64,000 nucleotides of DNA from an uncultured Prevotellaceae bacterium. GTDB taxonomy: Bacteria; Bacteroidota; Bacteroidia; Bacteroidales; Muribaculaceae. Under the pieces are notes generated by a model. The model ran no database searches, was not told the origin of the DNA, and saw nothing but the letters and a program-made list of their open reading frames with translations. The stretch lies in NCBI GenBank assembly GCA_937898675.1, contig CALEJB010000036.1:1-64000 (forward strand). The letters run 5' to 3'. Of the stretch, positions 25,965-34,013 are shown piece after piece; position 1 is the first letter of the stretch, and each line of letters starts with the position of its first letter. The translations under genes were made by a program, and so were the position numbers.

Positions 25965-27989
25965 TTATGCGCTCAAGATGATGTCAATGATTGCGTTGAT
26001 ATCACTGATGTTTACCTCGCCGTCGCCGTTTACATCGGCACGCCTGAAAGCATCGGCGTCAACACTGCCGCCCAGGATAATGCTGATTACCGCATTGATG
26101 TCGCTGATGTTCACCTCGCGGTCGCCATTCACGTCACCAGTGACATCATCGAGGTGCAGAATGTAACGCATGCCCGCGTTGACGTCGAGTTTGCCGGTGC
26201 CCCACCGGGCAGGATCGCCAGCCTTGACTTGGTCGTCCTTGTAGCTGGAATGCGCCAGCACGGTGCGCACATCGGCCACGCCAAGTTTCGGGTTTGCCTG
26301 GAGCCACAGTGCCACGGCGCCGGTCACTACAGGTGCCGACATCGAGGTGCCAAGGTCAGGGCAATAAGGATAGGCCACGTTGTTCCATACAGCCGGCGTC
26401 TGCCAGTAGGCCTTGTTGGGGGCATCGGTGTCATAACGGTTAGCCGAAGCGATCACCACACTGCCGGGGGCACACACGTCGGGACGCGCGATGCCGTTCT
26501 CGTCGGGACCATAGGCCGAATAGTACGAAATCTCCATCGGGGTACTGTTGCCTCGGCGCATTATCGTGCCGTCAGCTAACGGGATGTACTGGCGTGTGTT
26601 ATATGACCCGACCGAAATCACGCTGTCGGTCGTCGCCAGTTCGTTGATGGACGATGACCGTGTGCCCTCAACGGCCCAGTCAAAACCATACTTGTGGAAG
26701 TAGGCATACTGCGATGTCCATGCTACTACATTGGTAGGCGTTGGCGAAGTGAGCTGAAAGCCTAAAATATAATTTGAACTATTGGCAGTCATATCTATGG
26801 CGCACAGCGCATTGCGGCGGCCGCTCACGGAGTGGCCGTCCACAACGCTGACGGTACCCGTGTAATAGCGTGCCAGTTGGGCGTCGGTAGCGCTGCTAAA
26901 CACCTCGGCCTCGCCCACAGTAGCGAGGGAATGGAGCTTGGAGCGATATACAATGTCGCCGGTATTATGGTCCACAACGATCATGCGCAGAATCAAGGGG
27001 CTGGACTCGTTGGAGCAGACGCTCATGTTACCCGATCGGTACAGGCCGCCGCCGTAGCCCGCCAGCAGCATCGTCGCCGTGTCGGTGGGTACGGTGAGGT
27101 TCATACGGGCACAAACGGGCACACTACCGTCGTTGCCAGCCGACACTACACACACGCGGCCAGGACCAGTGTACTGCTCACACACGCGCGACACAAACGA
27201 AGAACCGTCATGCGAGCCCACGTTGGTACCCAGGCTGATGTTGATGACACAAGGCTTGTGCATGCGCTCGGCATAGTCCATGATGTAACTGATGCAGTTG
27301 GCGACGCGCACATCGTTGATTTCGCCCTCGGGCATGCCACACGCCACGATGTCGGCACCAGGCGCCATTCCATACCAGTTGTTGTTGCGGTAAGCGCCGG
27401 CGGCAATGCCTGCCGTCTGCGTGCCGTGAGTGGTGTGCTTGTCATCGGTGGTGAGGCGCGCAATCTGGTTCAGCGTCTCATAGCAGCTGCCTGGCAAGGT
27501 GCGGCCGTTGACCTTCGGCGCCGTGCCCGTATAGTCGAGCGGCATATACACTGCCTTGACGCGCGGAATGCCGTTGGCATCGCACAGGTTGATGTGGTTG
27601 AAGTCAAATCCACAGTCTATCACGCCCACTATCACGCCGTTGCCATTGTAGAATCGGCTAAATCCAGTTCCCTTGTGCACATCATCAACGCGCGAATAAA
27701 AACGAGCGCTGTCGCTGCAGGTTTCAAGTTTCAAGGCCTTAAAGGCGCGCGCGATGCCCGGGACGCCAGCCACATCAGCGGTGGTCATTGTATTCAGCAC
27801 CTTGGCGGTATAAAAACCATCGTAAGCACCCGTGACGATTATACCCTGTGCACTGAGTTGAGACTCGTCAACAGCGCCGTTCAGCATGATGAACGCGTCA
27901 TAGTAGTCGCCATAGTTCTGCGATGCCTGGCCACGCAGTGAACACAGCAATATGGCCGACAACGCCGTCAGTAAAATCAGTTTCTTCAT
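25965..27989 (-). CDS. Secreted subtilisin-like (S8) serine protease with dockerin-like repeats
   Basis: The product has 674 residues with a signal peptide of about 22. The S8 catalytic triad is Asp125 (VGVIDCGFD), His188 (HTTHGTQTAGIAAG) and Ser549 (GTSMSAPV), with the oxyanion Asn286 in SAGNDG. A domain of about 200 residues is inserted between Asn286 and the Ser motif. The C-terminus (618-674) is a pair of Ca2+-binding dockerin-type repeats. The protein is probably exported and either surface-bound or secreted. What the dockerin part binds is unknown, as no cohesin was seen. Confidence 0.88.
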   Translation of the reverse strand: MKKLILLTALSAILLCSLRGQASQNYGDYYDAFIMLNGAVDESQLSAQGIIVTGAYDGFYTAKVLNTMTTADVAGVPGIARAFKALKLETCSDSARFYSRVDDVHKGTGFSRFYNGNGVIVGVIDCGFDFNHINLCDANGIPRVKAVYMPLDYTGTAPKVNGRTLPGSCYETLNQIARLTTDDKHTTHGTQTAGIAAGAYRNNNWYGMAPGADIVACGMPEGEINDVRVANCISYIMDYAERMHKPCVINISLGTNVGSHDGSSFVSRVCEQYTGPGRVCVVSAGNDGSVPVCARMNLTVPTDTATMLLAGYGGGLYRSGNMSVCSNESSPLILRMIVVDHNTGDIVYRSKLHSLATVGEAEVFSSATDAQLARYYTGTVSVVDGHSVSGRRNALCAIDMTANSSNYILGFQLTSPTPTNVVAWTSQYAYFHKYGFDWAVEGTRSSSINELATTDSVISVGSYNTRQYIPLADGTIMRRGNSTPMEISYYSAYGPDENGIARPDVCAPGSVVIASANRYDTDAPNKAYWQTPAVWNNVAYPYCPDLGTSMSAPVVTGAVALWLQANPKLGVADVRTVLAHSSYKDDQVKAGDPARWGTGKLDVNAGMRYILHLDDVTGDVNGDREVNISDINAVISIILGGSVDADAFRRADVNGDGEVNISDINAIIDIILSA
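25968..26138 (-). repeat. Tandem dockerin-type repeat at the protease C-terminus
   Basis: Two copies of the pattern DVNGDxEVNISDINAxIxIIL. The Asp/Asn spacing fits the F-hand Ca2+ loop of type I dockerins. The same module ends the secreted protein at 30958-32793. Confidence 0.85.
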
Positions 27990-28031
27990 ATACTTTTGCC
28001 GTTAATATTTTCTCAATATAGATTCAAACTG

Positions 28032-28039
28032 CAAAAGTA
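28032..28039 (-). promoter_or_regulatory. -7 element of the S8 protease promoter
   Basis: The - strand reads TACTTTTG, 42 nt before the protease start. No clear -33 box was found. Confidence 0.5.
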
Positions 28040-28122
28040 ATAAAATTTCGCCTAATCTTATCATGCCATTCAGAAAAATGCCAAATTAGCCGCTCAGAAT
28101 TGACTGACAATAAAAATAAATC

Positions 28123-28164
28123 AAACCTCTGACACTACATGTCCGATGTTTTGTTGTATATTTG
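28123..28164 (+). promoter_or_regulatory. Promoter with shared 13-bp box before the WYL regulator
   Basis: AAACCTCTGACAC (28123-28135) is followed after 21 nt by the -7 element TATATTTG (28157-28164). The identical 13-bp box precedes the next gene, with a 20-nt gap. It covers the -33 position, where no TTTG is present, so it may be an activator site or an alternative -33 element. Confidence 0.55.
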
Positions 28165-28192
28165 CGATGTGATACTTAAACCTGCGTTAATT

Positions 28193-29137
28193 ATGGCTAA
28201 AAACGAAAGAGGACCAAGCTTGATGAGGAAATACGTCTGGCTGATTGATACAATCTATCGGGCCAAGAGGATTTCTTTCAAGGAAATCAACGAGCGGTGG
28301 CAAAGCGACACAGACTTGAGCCGCGGCGAGCGCATGTCAGTGCGCACCTTCAAGCGGTGGCTGGACAACATCGAGGACATGTTCGGACTCATTATCGAGA
28401 ACGAGCGATGTGGCGGATACCGGTACTACATAGAAAACGTTGAGGACATCAACGAGGGCGGGTTGCAGTCGTGGCTGTTCAGCACGTTCACGGTGAGCAA
28501 TGCCCTGACGGGCTGCATGGGCATCAAGGACAGAATCCAGCTTGAGTATGTGCCCTCGGGAGAATTGTACCTGCAACCCATCATCGACGCGATGAAGGAG
28601 AATCGGGTGCTTGACATCATATATAAAAGCTACTGGAAAGACAACGAAAGTAACTATGAAGTGCAGCCATTGTGCCTGAAGTTGTTTCGCCAACGATGGT
28701 ATGTGATTGTTCACGGCAACGACGGAGAGGCGGACACCAGGATATGGATTTGCGCCCTCGACCGCATCTTGTCGCTGAAGAAGACCGAGCAGGCATTCAC
28801 CATGCCCAAGGATTGGGACGCCGAGGCCTATTTCGATGGATTCATCGGCGTGATACGCGACGAGGATTACGACAAAGAGTTGGTGAAACTGAAAGTAGAT
28901 GCCGACCAAGCCAATTACATCCGTGACCTCAAGATTCACCGCTCACAGCAAGAAGCGGAACGTAATGATAATTTTAGCATTTTCACCTACTGCCTGCGCC
29001 CCACTTTCGACTTCCAGCAGGAACTGCTGTGGAATGCCGACAAAGTTGAAGTGCTCGAGCCCATATGGCTGCGCGAGGAAATAGCTGAGACCATCGCGAG
29101 AATGTTGAATTCATATAATATCACAGGGAAAGCCTGA
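28193..29137 (+). CDS. WYL-domain transcriptional regulator
   Basis: The 314-residue product has an N-terminal winged-helix-like part (KYVWLIDTIYRAKRISFKE, RTFKRWLDNIEDMF) followed by a WYL domain. The WYL core is LDIIYKSY, VQPLCLKLFRQRWYVI and TRIWICALDRILSL. WYL proteins sense small ligands or nucleic acids and often control stress, defence or metabolic genes. The ATG at 28193 is preferred over an upstream in-frame ATG, because the latter overlaps the promoter box. The same promoter box precedes the following small gene, suggesting that the regulator controls itself and its neighbour. Confidence 0.8.
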   Translation: MAKNERGPSLMRKYVWLIDTIYRAKRISFKEINERWQSDTDLSRGERMSVRTFKRWLDNIEDMFGLIIENERCGGYRYYIENVEDINEGGLQSWLFSTFTVSNALTGCMGIKDRIQLEYVPSGELYLQPIIDAMKENRVLDIIYKSYWKDNESNYEVQPLCLKLFRQRWYVIVHGNDGEADTRIWICALDRILSLKKTEQAFTMPKDWDAEAYFDGFIGVIRDEDYDKELVKLKVDADQANYIRDLKIHRSQQEAERNDNFSIFTYCLRPTFDFQQELLWNADKVEVLEPIWLREEIAETIARMLNSYNITGKA

Positions 29138-29168
29138 ACGTCTGTATGGAGCGATTGGCACATTGTAT

Positions 29169-29209
29169 AAACCTCTGACACAATATGGCATATTTGGATG
29201 CTACATTTG
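29169..29209 (+). promoter_or_regulatory. Second copy of the shared promoter box
   Basis: AAACCTCTGACAC (29169-29181) precedes TACATTTG (29202-29209) by 20 nt. The box is identical to the one before the WYL gene. The downstream leader to the small gene is about 40 nt. Confidence 0.55.
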
Positions 29210-29249
29210 TGGCGACAAACAAATGTTTCACCTTTAATATGCTAACATC

Positions 29250-29471
29250 ATGAGCAAAGTTTTTAGAATTACGCCCAAGCGCACAAGGCGTGTCAATGGA
29301 CAAGTCATTACTCCCGAAATGGTGATTACCGTAACCACCCGCCAGCATTGTTTGAACCCGTTCTACAATGGGGCCGTCGAGGTTAAGGAGCAGTACATGC
29401 ACATGTACCAGTTCGATTACAAGAAGGCCTGCATGAGCGCGGCCGACTTCACTTACGAGGCTTTGGATTAG
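29250..29471 (+). CDS. Small conserved-looking protein next to the WYL regulator
   Basis: The product has 73 residues and no signal peptide or membrane segment. A basic N-terminus (MSKVFRITPKRTRR) is followed by ITPEMVITVTTRQHCLNPFYN and a C-terminal helix-like part. The ordered, non-repetitive sequence and the dedicated promoter argue for a real gene. It reminds me of short Bacteroidales proteins that occur beside WYL regulators, but I cannot assign a function. A hairpin terminator follows. Confidence 0.65.
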   Translation: MSKVFRITPKRTRRVNGQVITPEMVITVTTRQHCLNPFYNGAVEVKEQYMHMYQFDYKKACMSAADFTYEALD

Positions 29472-29501
29472 CCCCGTTGATCCATTCATCACTAAATGTC
29501 A

Positions 29502-29533
29502 AGAGGGTGCGTCAAAATATTGGCACACCCTCT
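29502..29533 (+). terminator. Hairpin between the 73-residue gene and a convergent lipoprotein gene
   Basis: A 14-bp stem (29502-29515 with 29520-29533) with one mismatch, one G-T pair and a 4-nt loop. T-tracts are weak. It probably separates the convergent units. Confidence 0.6.
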
Positions 29534-29565
29534 AATTATGCTATAGGAACGATGTTCGTTCTACG

Positions 29566-29907
29566 TTAATGTTTTTTCCTGACTTCGCGCTGAGCCTTGT
29601 GGATAGCATCAGCAACCTTGAACTGGTCTTCCTGGCTGAAAGTTTCAAGCCACTCCTGCTGCTCTTGCTGAAGTTGCTTGAGTGTTTCAACGTCTTTGCT
29701 TTGTGCGGCTTCAGCCATGCGTTCTGCATAGTCCATTGCCTTGCCTTCAATGTCTGAACTGTCTGAAGTGCTTGTGCTAACTGAAGTCTTTGTACTGTCT
29801 GAACTGTCTGAACCAGAAGTTTTGCCCGAGCAACTTACCATAGTTGCGCCGGCAACGATGATTACTGCTGACAAAAATAATTTTTTTACACTAAATAAAC
29901 GTTTCAT
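29566..29907 (-). CDS. Small lipoprotein with a Ser/Thr-rich linker
   Basis: A 113-residue protein. The signal ends at lipobox ATMVSC (Cys26), followed by about 28 residues rich in Ser, Thr and Asp and then a charged helical domain (KAMDYAERMAEAAQSKD, EWLETFSQEDQF). The linker suggests a domain held away from the membrane. Function unknown. It has its own promoter and a leader of about 110 nt. Confidence 0.6.
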   Translation of the reverse strand: MKRLFSVKKLFLSAVIIVAGATMVSCSGKTSGSDSSDSTKTSVSTSTSDSSDIEGKAMDYAERMAEAAQSKDVETLKQLQQEQQEWLETFSQEDQFKVADAIHKAQREVRKKH

Positions 29908-30018
29908 ACAAATTGATAATTAAGCCAGGTCCTTTTTATTCGTTTTCGCAGCCCGAACCAGCAGGACCTATTATCTGATTCGTGCAATGATAACAGATGT
30001 CTGTATTGAACTCGGAAA

Positions 30019-30026
30019 CAAAGATA
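30019..30026 (-). promoter_or_regulatory. -7 element for the Ser/Thr-rich lipoprotein gene
   Basis: The - strand reads TATCTTTG, 111 nt before the start codon. Inside the leader, AGGTCCT and AGGACCT can pair across about 30 nt. Whether this is a regulatory fold is unclear. Confidence 0.4.
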
Positions 30027-30094
30027 CAGATTTTATCTGATATATTAAATCTCGCATGAGGACATCTCCACCATACGAGCGTTTTTTTCGTCAG

Positions 30095-30889
30095 TTAATG
30101 CTTGTCTTGGGCTCGCGTCTCTTTCAGGGAACGGCTGGGGAAGGTAAAGTAGGTGTCGGGGAAGGGCTCGCCAGCGAGTGTGAAGTGCCACCACTCGTTG
30201 TCGAGGGGGTTGAAGCCGTGGCTGAGCATGGCGCGGCGCAGAATCATGCGGTTGTTGAACTGCCGGGCAGTGATGGTGTCGTTGGGGATGTAGGTGCCGG
30301 TCACGGGGTCTCCGCCACAGTCGGGATGGCTCTCGGGGCCGAACCAGTCGAAGGTGCCGCCCATATCCACTTCGCGCCCGGTACGCATGTCAAACAGGGT
30401 GAGGTCCACCGTGGAACCGCGCGAATGGCCGCTGTGGTAAGCAATGTATTCCTGCTCAAAGAGCACTGACTTGTCGAGCATGGGGTAAAAGCAACGCCGC
30501 ATCGCGGTGTCGGCCAAGTCCTTGCCCCATCGCACAAAGTGGTCCACCGCCATCTGGGGGCGGTAGGCGTCAAAAATCTTGAGGCAATAGCCCTGCCGCC
30601 TCAAGTCGTCGCTCACGGCGCGCAGGCTGTCAGCGGCCTGGCGCGTGAGGAGCGCAACCGGCTCTTCATAGCCATCGACACGGACGCCGAGGAAGTTATA
30701 GGTGCTATAATAGCGGATTTCAAGAATGACGTCAGGCACCGCCTCGGCTATCTCGACAAACTGGCTGGGGTCGTCGCTGGACTTGTACTGCCGGGCGGGC
30801 GCGCCGGCATAGGCGGCCCCGGCACCCCCCAGCAGGCAGGCTATGACGACTGACCACACCGATGCTGTAATGGATTTGTTGATAAACAT
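30095..30889 (-). CDS. D-alanyl-D-alanine dipeptidase, VanX/DdpX family
   Basis: A 264-residue exported zinc peptidase of family M15. Zinc ligands His155 and Asp162 lie in SGHSRGSTVDLTL and His235 in NEWWHF, with the catalytic base Glu232. Arg110 in DAYRPQ matches the conserved VanX arginine. A signal peptide covers about residues 1-29, so it acts in the periplasm, probably recycling D-Ala-D-Ala from peptidoglycan. No VanH, VanA or VanRS genes are present, so glycopeptide resistance is not suggested. The ATG at 30889 is chosen because a longer frame would start inside a terminator. Confidence 0.9.
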   Translation of the reverse strand: MFINKSITASVWSVVIACLLGGAGAAYAGAPARQYKSSDDPSQFVEIAEAVPDVILEIRYYSTYNFLGVRVDGYEEPVALLTRQAADSLRAVSDDLRRQGYCLKIFDAYRPQMAVDHFVRWGKDLADTAMRRCFYPMLDKSVLFEQEYIAYHSGHSRGSTVDLTLFDMRTGREVDMGGTFDWFGPESHPDCGGDPVTGTYIPNDTITARQFNNRMILRRAMLSHGFNPLDNEWWHFTLAGEPFPDTYFTFPSRSLKETRAQDKH

Positions 30890-30908
30890 GACGGATCTTG
30901 CGAATAGA

Positions 30909-30935
30909 AAGTCGGGCCCCAAACGAGCCCGACTT
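30909..30935 (-). terminator. Terminator after the second dockerin-bearing gene
   Basis: A perfect 9-bp stem (30909-30917 with 30927-30935) with a 9-nt loop. On the - strand it is followed by TTTCTATT. Confidence 0.75.
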
Positions 30936-30957
30936 GCAGTTATACAATGATGTGAAT

Positions 30958-32793
30958 TTACTTGAGGATGATGTCGATGATGGCGTTCACGTCGGCAATA
31001 TTTACCTCACCGTCGCCATTTACATCGCACGTGGCGGCAAAGTTGCCGCTCAGAATCATGTCGATGACAGCGTTCACATCTGCGATGTTGACCTCGCCGT
31101 CGCCATTCACGTCACCAGTGAGGGCACTACCCTTCTCGCCCTGGGTAAAGGTGTACTCGATGTGGTCGCCGGGGAACTCAAAGCGGACAACAGCCTCGCG
31201 GTAGTCCACGCCAGCAGGCAGGGGTTCGGCGGTAACGAGCGCCGTCACCAGGTTGTTGAACTCGCCCTCGTCGTCCACACCGTCGGAGAGCTCAATGTTG
31301 AGCCACTCGGGAACTTCCCCACCGTCGCAGGTGAAGTACCAGTCGTCATAAGCACTCTCAACCGAGGTGTAGAACTCGATGCTGCGGGTTGTGACATCGT
31401 TGCCGTCCTCGTCCTGGCCCATGAACTTCTCCATCACACCGCCCTCGGTGGGAAATTGGTAGATACCGTCCTCGTTGTTGTAGTTAAAGGTGACAAACGG
31501 GTGGTCAAGCGTGAGATAGATAGAGATACCAGTCATCCTTTGACCGCTCTTGAAGTAGTTGTTCACACCATTCCACTGGCGGCGCAGCGGATTGCCCTCG
31601 CTGTCTTTGATTTCGCGTTTCATATAGGCCAATTCGCCATAGCCCTCGTCCACCAAGCCGTCGGTGCTGATCGAAGCCGAGAAATTCTGAATAGCCTCCA
31701 TGCCCTCCTCGTTGTAGCCGTCGATGGCGACAAAGATGGCGTCCTCGATGGTGGGGGTCACCTCAAACTCCAGTCCATCCTCCTCGCCGTAGAGCGTGAA
31801 GACGACGAGACCACCGGTCTCGGAGAACGTGGTGGGTGTGAGCTGTGCGCGCCCGTAGTACATCAACTCGCCGGGTTCCTCGGGCAGAACCACCGAAGTA
31901 TCGGCATAGGCGGGAATGGAATTGAGCTTGTAAATCTTGCAATTCATCGTCACATTGTCAGTCACCTCCATGCTGGACACCTTGAGCACGACATTTTTCA
32001 ACAGATAAGGAGCAGTAGGCTTTTCAAATGCCTGTGCAATGCCGTAGTTGCTGCCGCCGTTCTTGCCAAACCAGTAGCCGCTCTCGTTGGAACCATAAGG
32101 GGTGGCGCCCGTGAGTGTAGTGGTCACATAGCGCTGGTTGCCATAACGGCCGCCAAAGCAAAAACTCTTGCTCGAGAACAGCAGATCGCCGCCGGGCTTG
32201 CTAGCCATCGTGGCCGCATTGGGTCCTGAGAGAATACGTCCAGACTGGAAATCGCCAGTCACGGGCTCGGACGACGTTCCCGACATCTTGTAGCCGCCTG
32301 TCTGGAAAGTAAATGCGCCTGCTGTGAGGATGGGCGTGTGGTCCCACTCCCAGGGGTAGGACAGCACCAAGTCGTCGCAGTCATAGACATCGTGCCAAAT
32401 CTGCGCGCGTGCGCCATCATTATCGTAGCCCCACTGCATGTAGCTCCAATAATGGTCGGCCTCGGTCATGCTGGTGAAAGTGTAAGGCACAAAGGGCTTC
32501 ATGAACAAGTATTGCATGTACCACGTACCGCCTGCAACACCATCCTGCATATAGGTGCAAGCCGTGAATGCTCCAGCCGGACGACGATACCACACGCTCT
32601 CGTCGGTCGCCTTCCTGGGAGCGCGCATTACGGGGTCACCGGGCAGGCGTTCATGGTCCTCCTGGACAAGAGGCGTCTCAAAGAACTCAGGCAGTGCCGG
32701 CCCTACGGGATGATAAGCGGATGAACGCACAAGCTGCGCACTGGCGGACGCCAGCGTGAGCAGCATCGAGATAATCAGTAAAGATTTCTTCAT
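30958..32793 (-). CDS. Large secreted protein with dockerin-like repeats
   Basis: The 611-residue product has a signal peptide of about 19 residues (MKKSLLIISMLLTLASASA). The body looks all-beta and shows no catalytic motif that I recognise. A C-terminal part with FNYNNEDGIYQFPTEGG and a following strand-rich segment could be a small Ig-like or BACON-like domain, but this is a guess. Residues 560-611 are a dockerin-type repeat pair like that of the S8 protease. Function unknown. It has its own promoter and terminator. Confidence 0.7.
   Translation of the reverse strand: MKKSLLIISMLLTLASASAQLVRSSAYHPVGPALPEFFETPLVQEDHERLPGDPVMRAPRKATDESVWYRRPAGAFTACTYMQDGVAGGTWYMQYLFMKPFVPYTFTSMTEADHYWSYMQWGYDNDGARAQIWHDVYDCDDLVLSYPWEWDHTPILTAGAFTFQTGGYKMSGTSSEPVTGDFQSGRILSGPNAATMASKPGGDLLFSSKSFCFGGRYGNQRYVTTTLTGATPYGSNESGYWFGKNGGSNYGIAQAFEKPTAPYLLKNVVLKVSSMEVTDNVTMNCKIYKLNSIPAYADTSVVLPEEPGELMYYGRAQLTPTTFSETGGLVVFTLYGEEDGLEFEVTPTIEDAIFVAIDGYNEEGMEAIQNFSASISTDGLVDEGYGELAYMKREIKDSEGNPLRRQWNGVNNYFKSGQRMTGISIYLTLDHPFVTFNYNNEDGIYQFPTEGGVMEKFMGQDEDGNDVTTRSIEFYTSVESAYDDWYFTCDGGEVPEWLNIELSDGVDDEGEFNNLVTALVTAEPLPAGVDYREAVVRFEFPGDHIEYTFTQGEKGSALTGDVNGDGEVNIADVNAVIDMILSGNFAATCDVNGDGEVNIADVNAIIDIILK
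30961..31116 (-). repeat. Tandem dockerin-type repeat, second protein
   Basis: Two copies of DVNGDGEVNIADVNAxIDxIL separated by about ten residues. It is close in sequence to the pair at 25968-26138, including the EVNI(S/A)D core. Confidence 0.85.
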
Positions 32794-32841
32794 AATATGT
32801 ATATTTATTTGTCAAACAATTCTCAAATGTCATTGTGGTTA

Positions 32842-32873
32842 CAAAAGTAAGCAAAATTCTCCAAAATGACAAG
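32842..32873 (-). promoter_or_regulatory. Promoter of the second dockerin-bearing gene
   Basis: The - strand shows CTTG, then a 20-nt spacer, then TACTTTTG (32842-32849). The -7 element lies 48 nt before the start codon. Confidence 0.55.
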
Positions 32874-32927
32874 ATAAGACGCGATATTTAACAACAAACG
32901 CGGAAATTGTACGGTTTTCAATAACCA

Positions 32928-32960
32928 AATGCCCCGCACAGCCAGGCTGCACAGGGCATT
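32928..32960 (-). terminator. Terminator at the end of the lysine fermentation operon
   Basis: AATGCCC at 32928-32934 pairs with GGGCATT at 32954-32960, and an inner stem extends the hairpin with two G-T pairs. It lies about 25 nt after the etfA stop. Confidence 0.7.
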
Positions 32961-32985
32961 AAAGGGTCAGTAACAACCGATGCTG

Positions 32986-34002
32986 TTACTTGGCAATTTC
33001 CTTCTTGATGCGCTCGGTGAGCATGGGAACAATCTTGTGCAGGTCACCCACGATGCCAAGGTCGGCAACAGTGAAAATGGGCGCAAACTTGTCCTTGTTG
33101 ACAGCGATGATGAAGTCAGACTCCTCCATACCAGCCAAGTGCTGGATAGCACCGCTGATGCCGCATGCCATGTACAGGTTGGGGCGAACGGTCTTGCCCG
33201 TCTGGCCCACCTGGCACTCATGAGGCATCACGCCGTTGTCAACCATAGCGCGTGACGAAGCCACCTGTCCACCGAGCACGTCGGCGAGAGCCTGCAGCTT
33301 GTCGAAACCTTCCTTGTCATGAACACCGCGACCGCCGGAAACCAGAATCTTGGCCTCGCTGATGTCGGCAACCGACTTGTCGGACTTGATGGTCTCGACC
33401 ACCTTAACCTTGAATTTGGCAGTGTCGAAATTGGGTGCGAACTCGGTGATGACGCCCTTGCGACCACCCTGGCGCTCAATCTTCTGCATCACGCCGGGAC
33501 GCACGGTGGACATCTGCGGACGAGTGTTCGGGCAGATGATGGTTGCCATCAGGTTGCCGCCGAATGCGGGACGCGTCATACGGAACTCAAGTTCCTCATC
33601 CTTGTTGGGGAGGACCTCAAGCTTGGTGCAGTCGGCCGTCAAACCGGTCTTGAGGCGCGAAGCCAGACGGGGAGCCAGGTCACGGCCGATGGTGGTGGCA
33701 CCATAGAGCACGATGTTGGGCTTGCGGTCCATGATAATCTGAATAACGGCTTGCGAATACTGCTCGGTGAGATAGTCCTTCAGCTCGGGAGTGTCAACGA
33801 CGATGACCTCGTCGGCGCCAAACTCAACAAGCGTCTGGGCCTGGTCCTTGACGCCATAGCCAAGCAACAGGGCAACCACCTTCTCGCCCAGCGTGTCGGC
33901 CAGGTCACGAGCCTTGCCTAAAAGTTCAAAAGCGACGGATTGGATGACACCTTCGCGTTGCTCAGCAAAAACGAATACGTTCTTATAATCTTTCTTATCC
34001 AT
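32986..34002 (-). CDS. etfA: Electron transfer flavoprotein alpha subunit
   Basis: The 338-residue FAD-binding subunit pairs with EtfB. The C-terminal FAD domain is clear: VSGGRGVHDKEGF, VASSRAMVDNG, QVGQTGKTVRPNLYMACGI and SGAIQHLAGM. It passes electrons between NADH, ferredoxin and butyryl-CoA dehydrogenase. Linkage to bcd and etfB resembles the clostridial Bcd-EtfAB complex, which bifurcates electrons; that activity is inferred, not shown by the sequence alone. It is the last gene of the operon. Confidence 0.93.
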   Translation of the reverse strand: MDKKDYKNVFVFAEQREGVIQSVAFELLGKARDLADTLGEKVVALLLGYGVKDQAQTLVEFGADEVIVVDTPELKDYLTEQYSQAVIQIIMDRKPNIVLYGATTIGRDLAPRLASRLKTGLTADCTKLEVLPNKDEELEFRMTRPAFGGNLMATIICPNTRPQMSTVRPGVMQKIERQGGRKGVITEFAPNFDTAKFKVKVVETIKSDKSVADISEAKILVSGGRGVHDKEGFDKLQALADVLGGQVASSRAMVDNGVMPHECQVGQTGKTVRPNLYMACGISGAIQHLAGMEESDFIIAVNKDKFAPIFTVADLGIVGDLHKIVPMLTERIKKEIAK

Positions 34003-34013
34003 AACCTTGACTT

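Noticed and set aside
30095..30889. VanX-type gene as part of a glycopeptide resistance cluster
   Set aside because: No vanA, vanH or vanRS genes are nearby, and the enzyme has a signal peptide, which fits cell-wall recycling.
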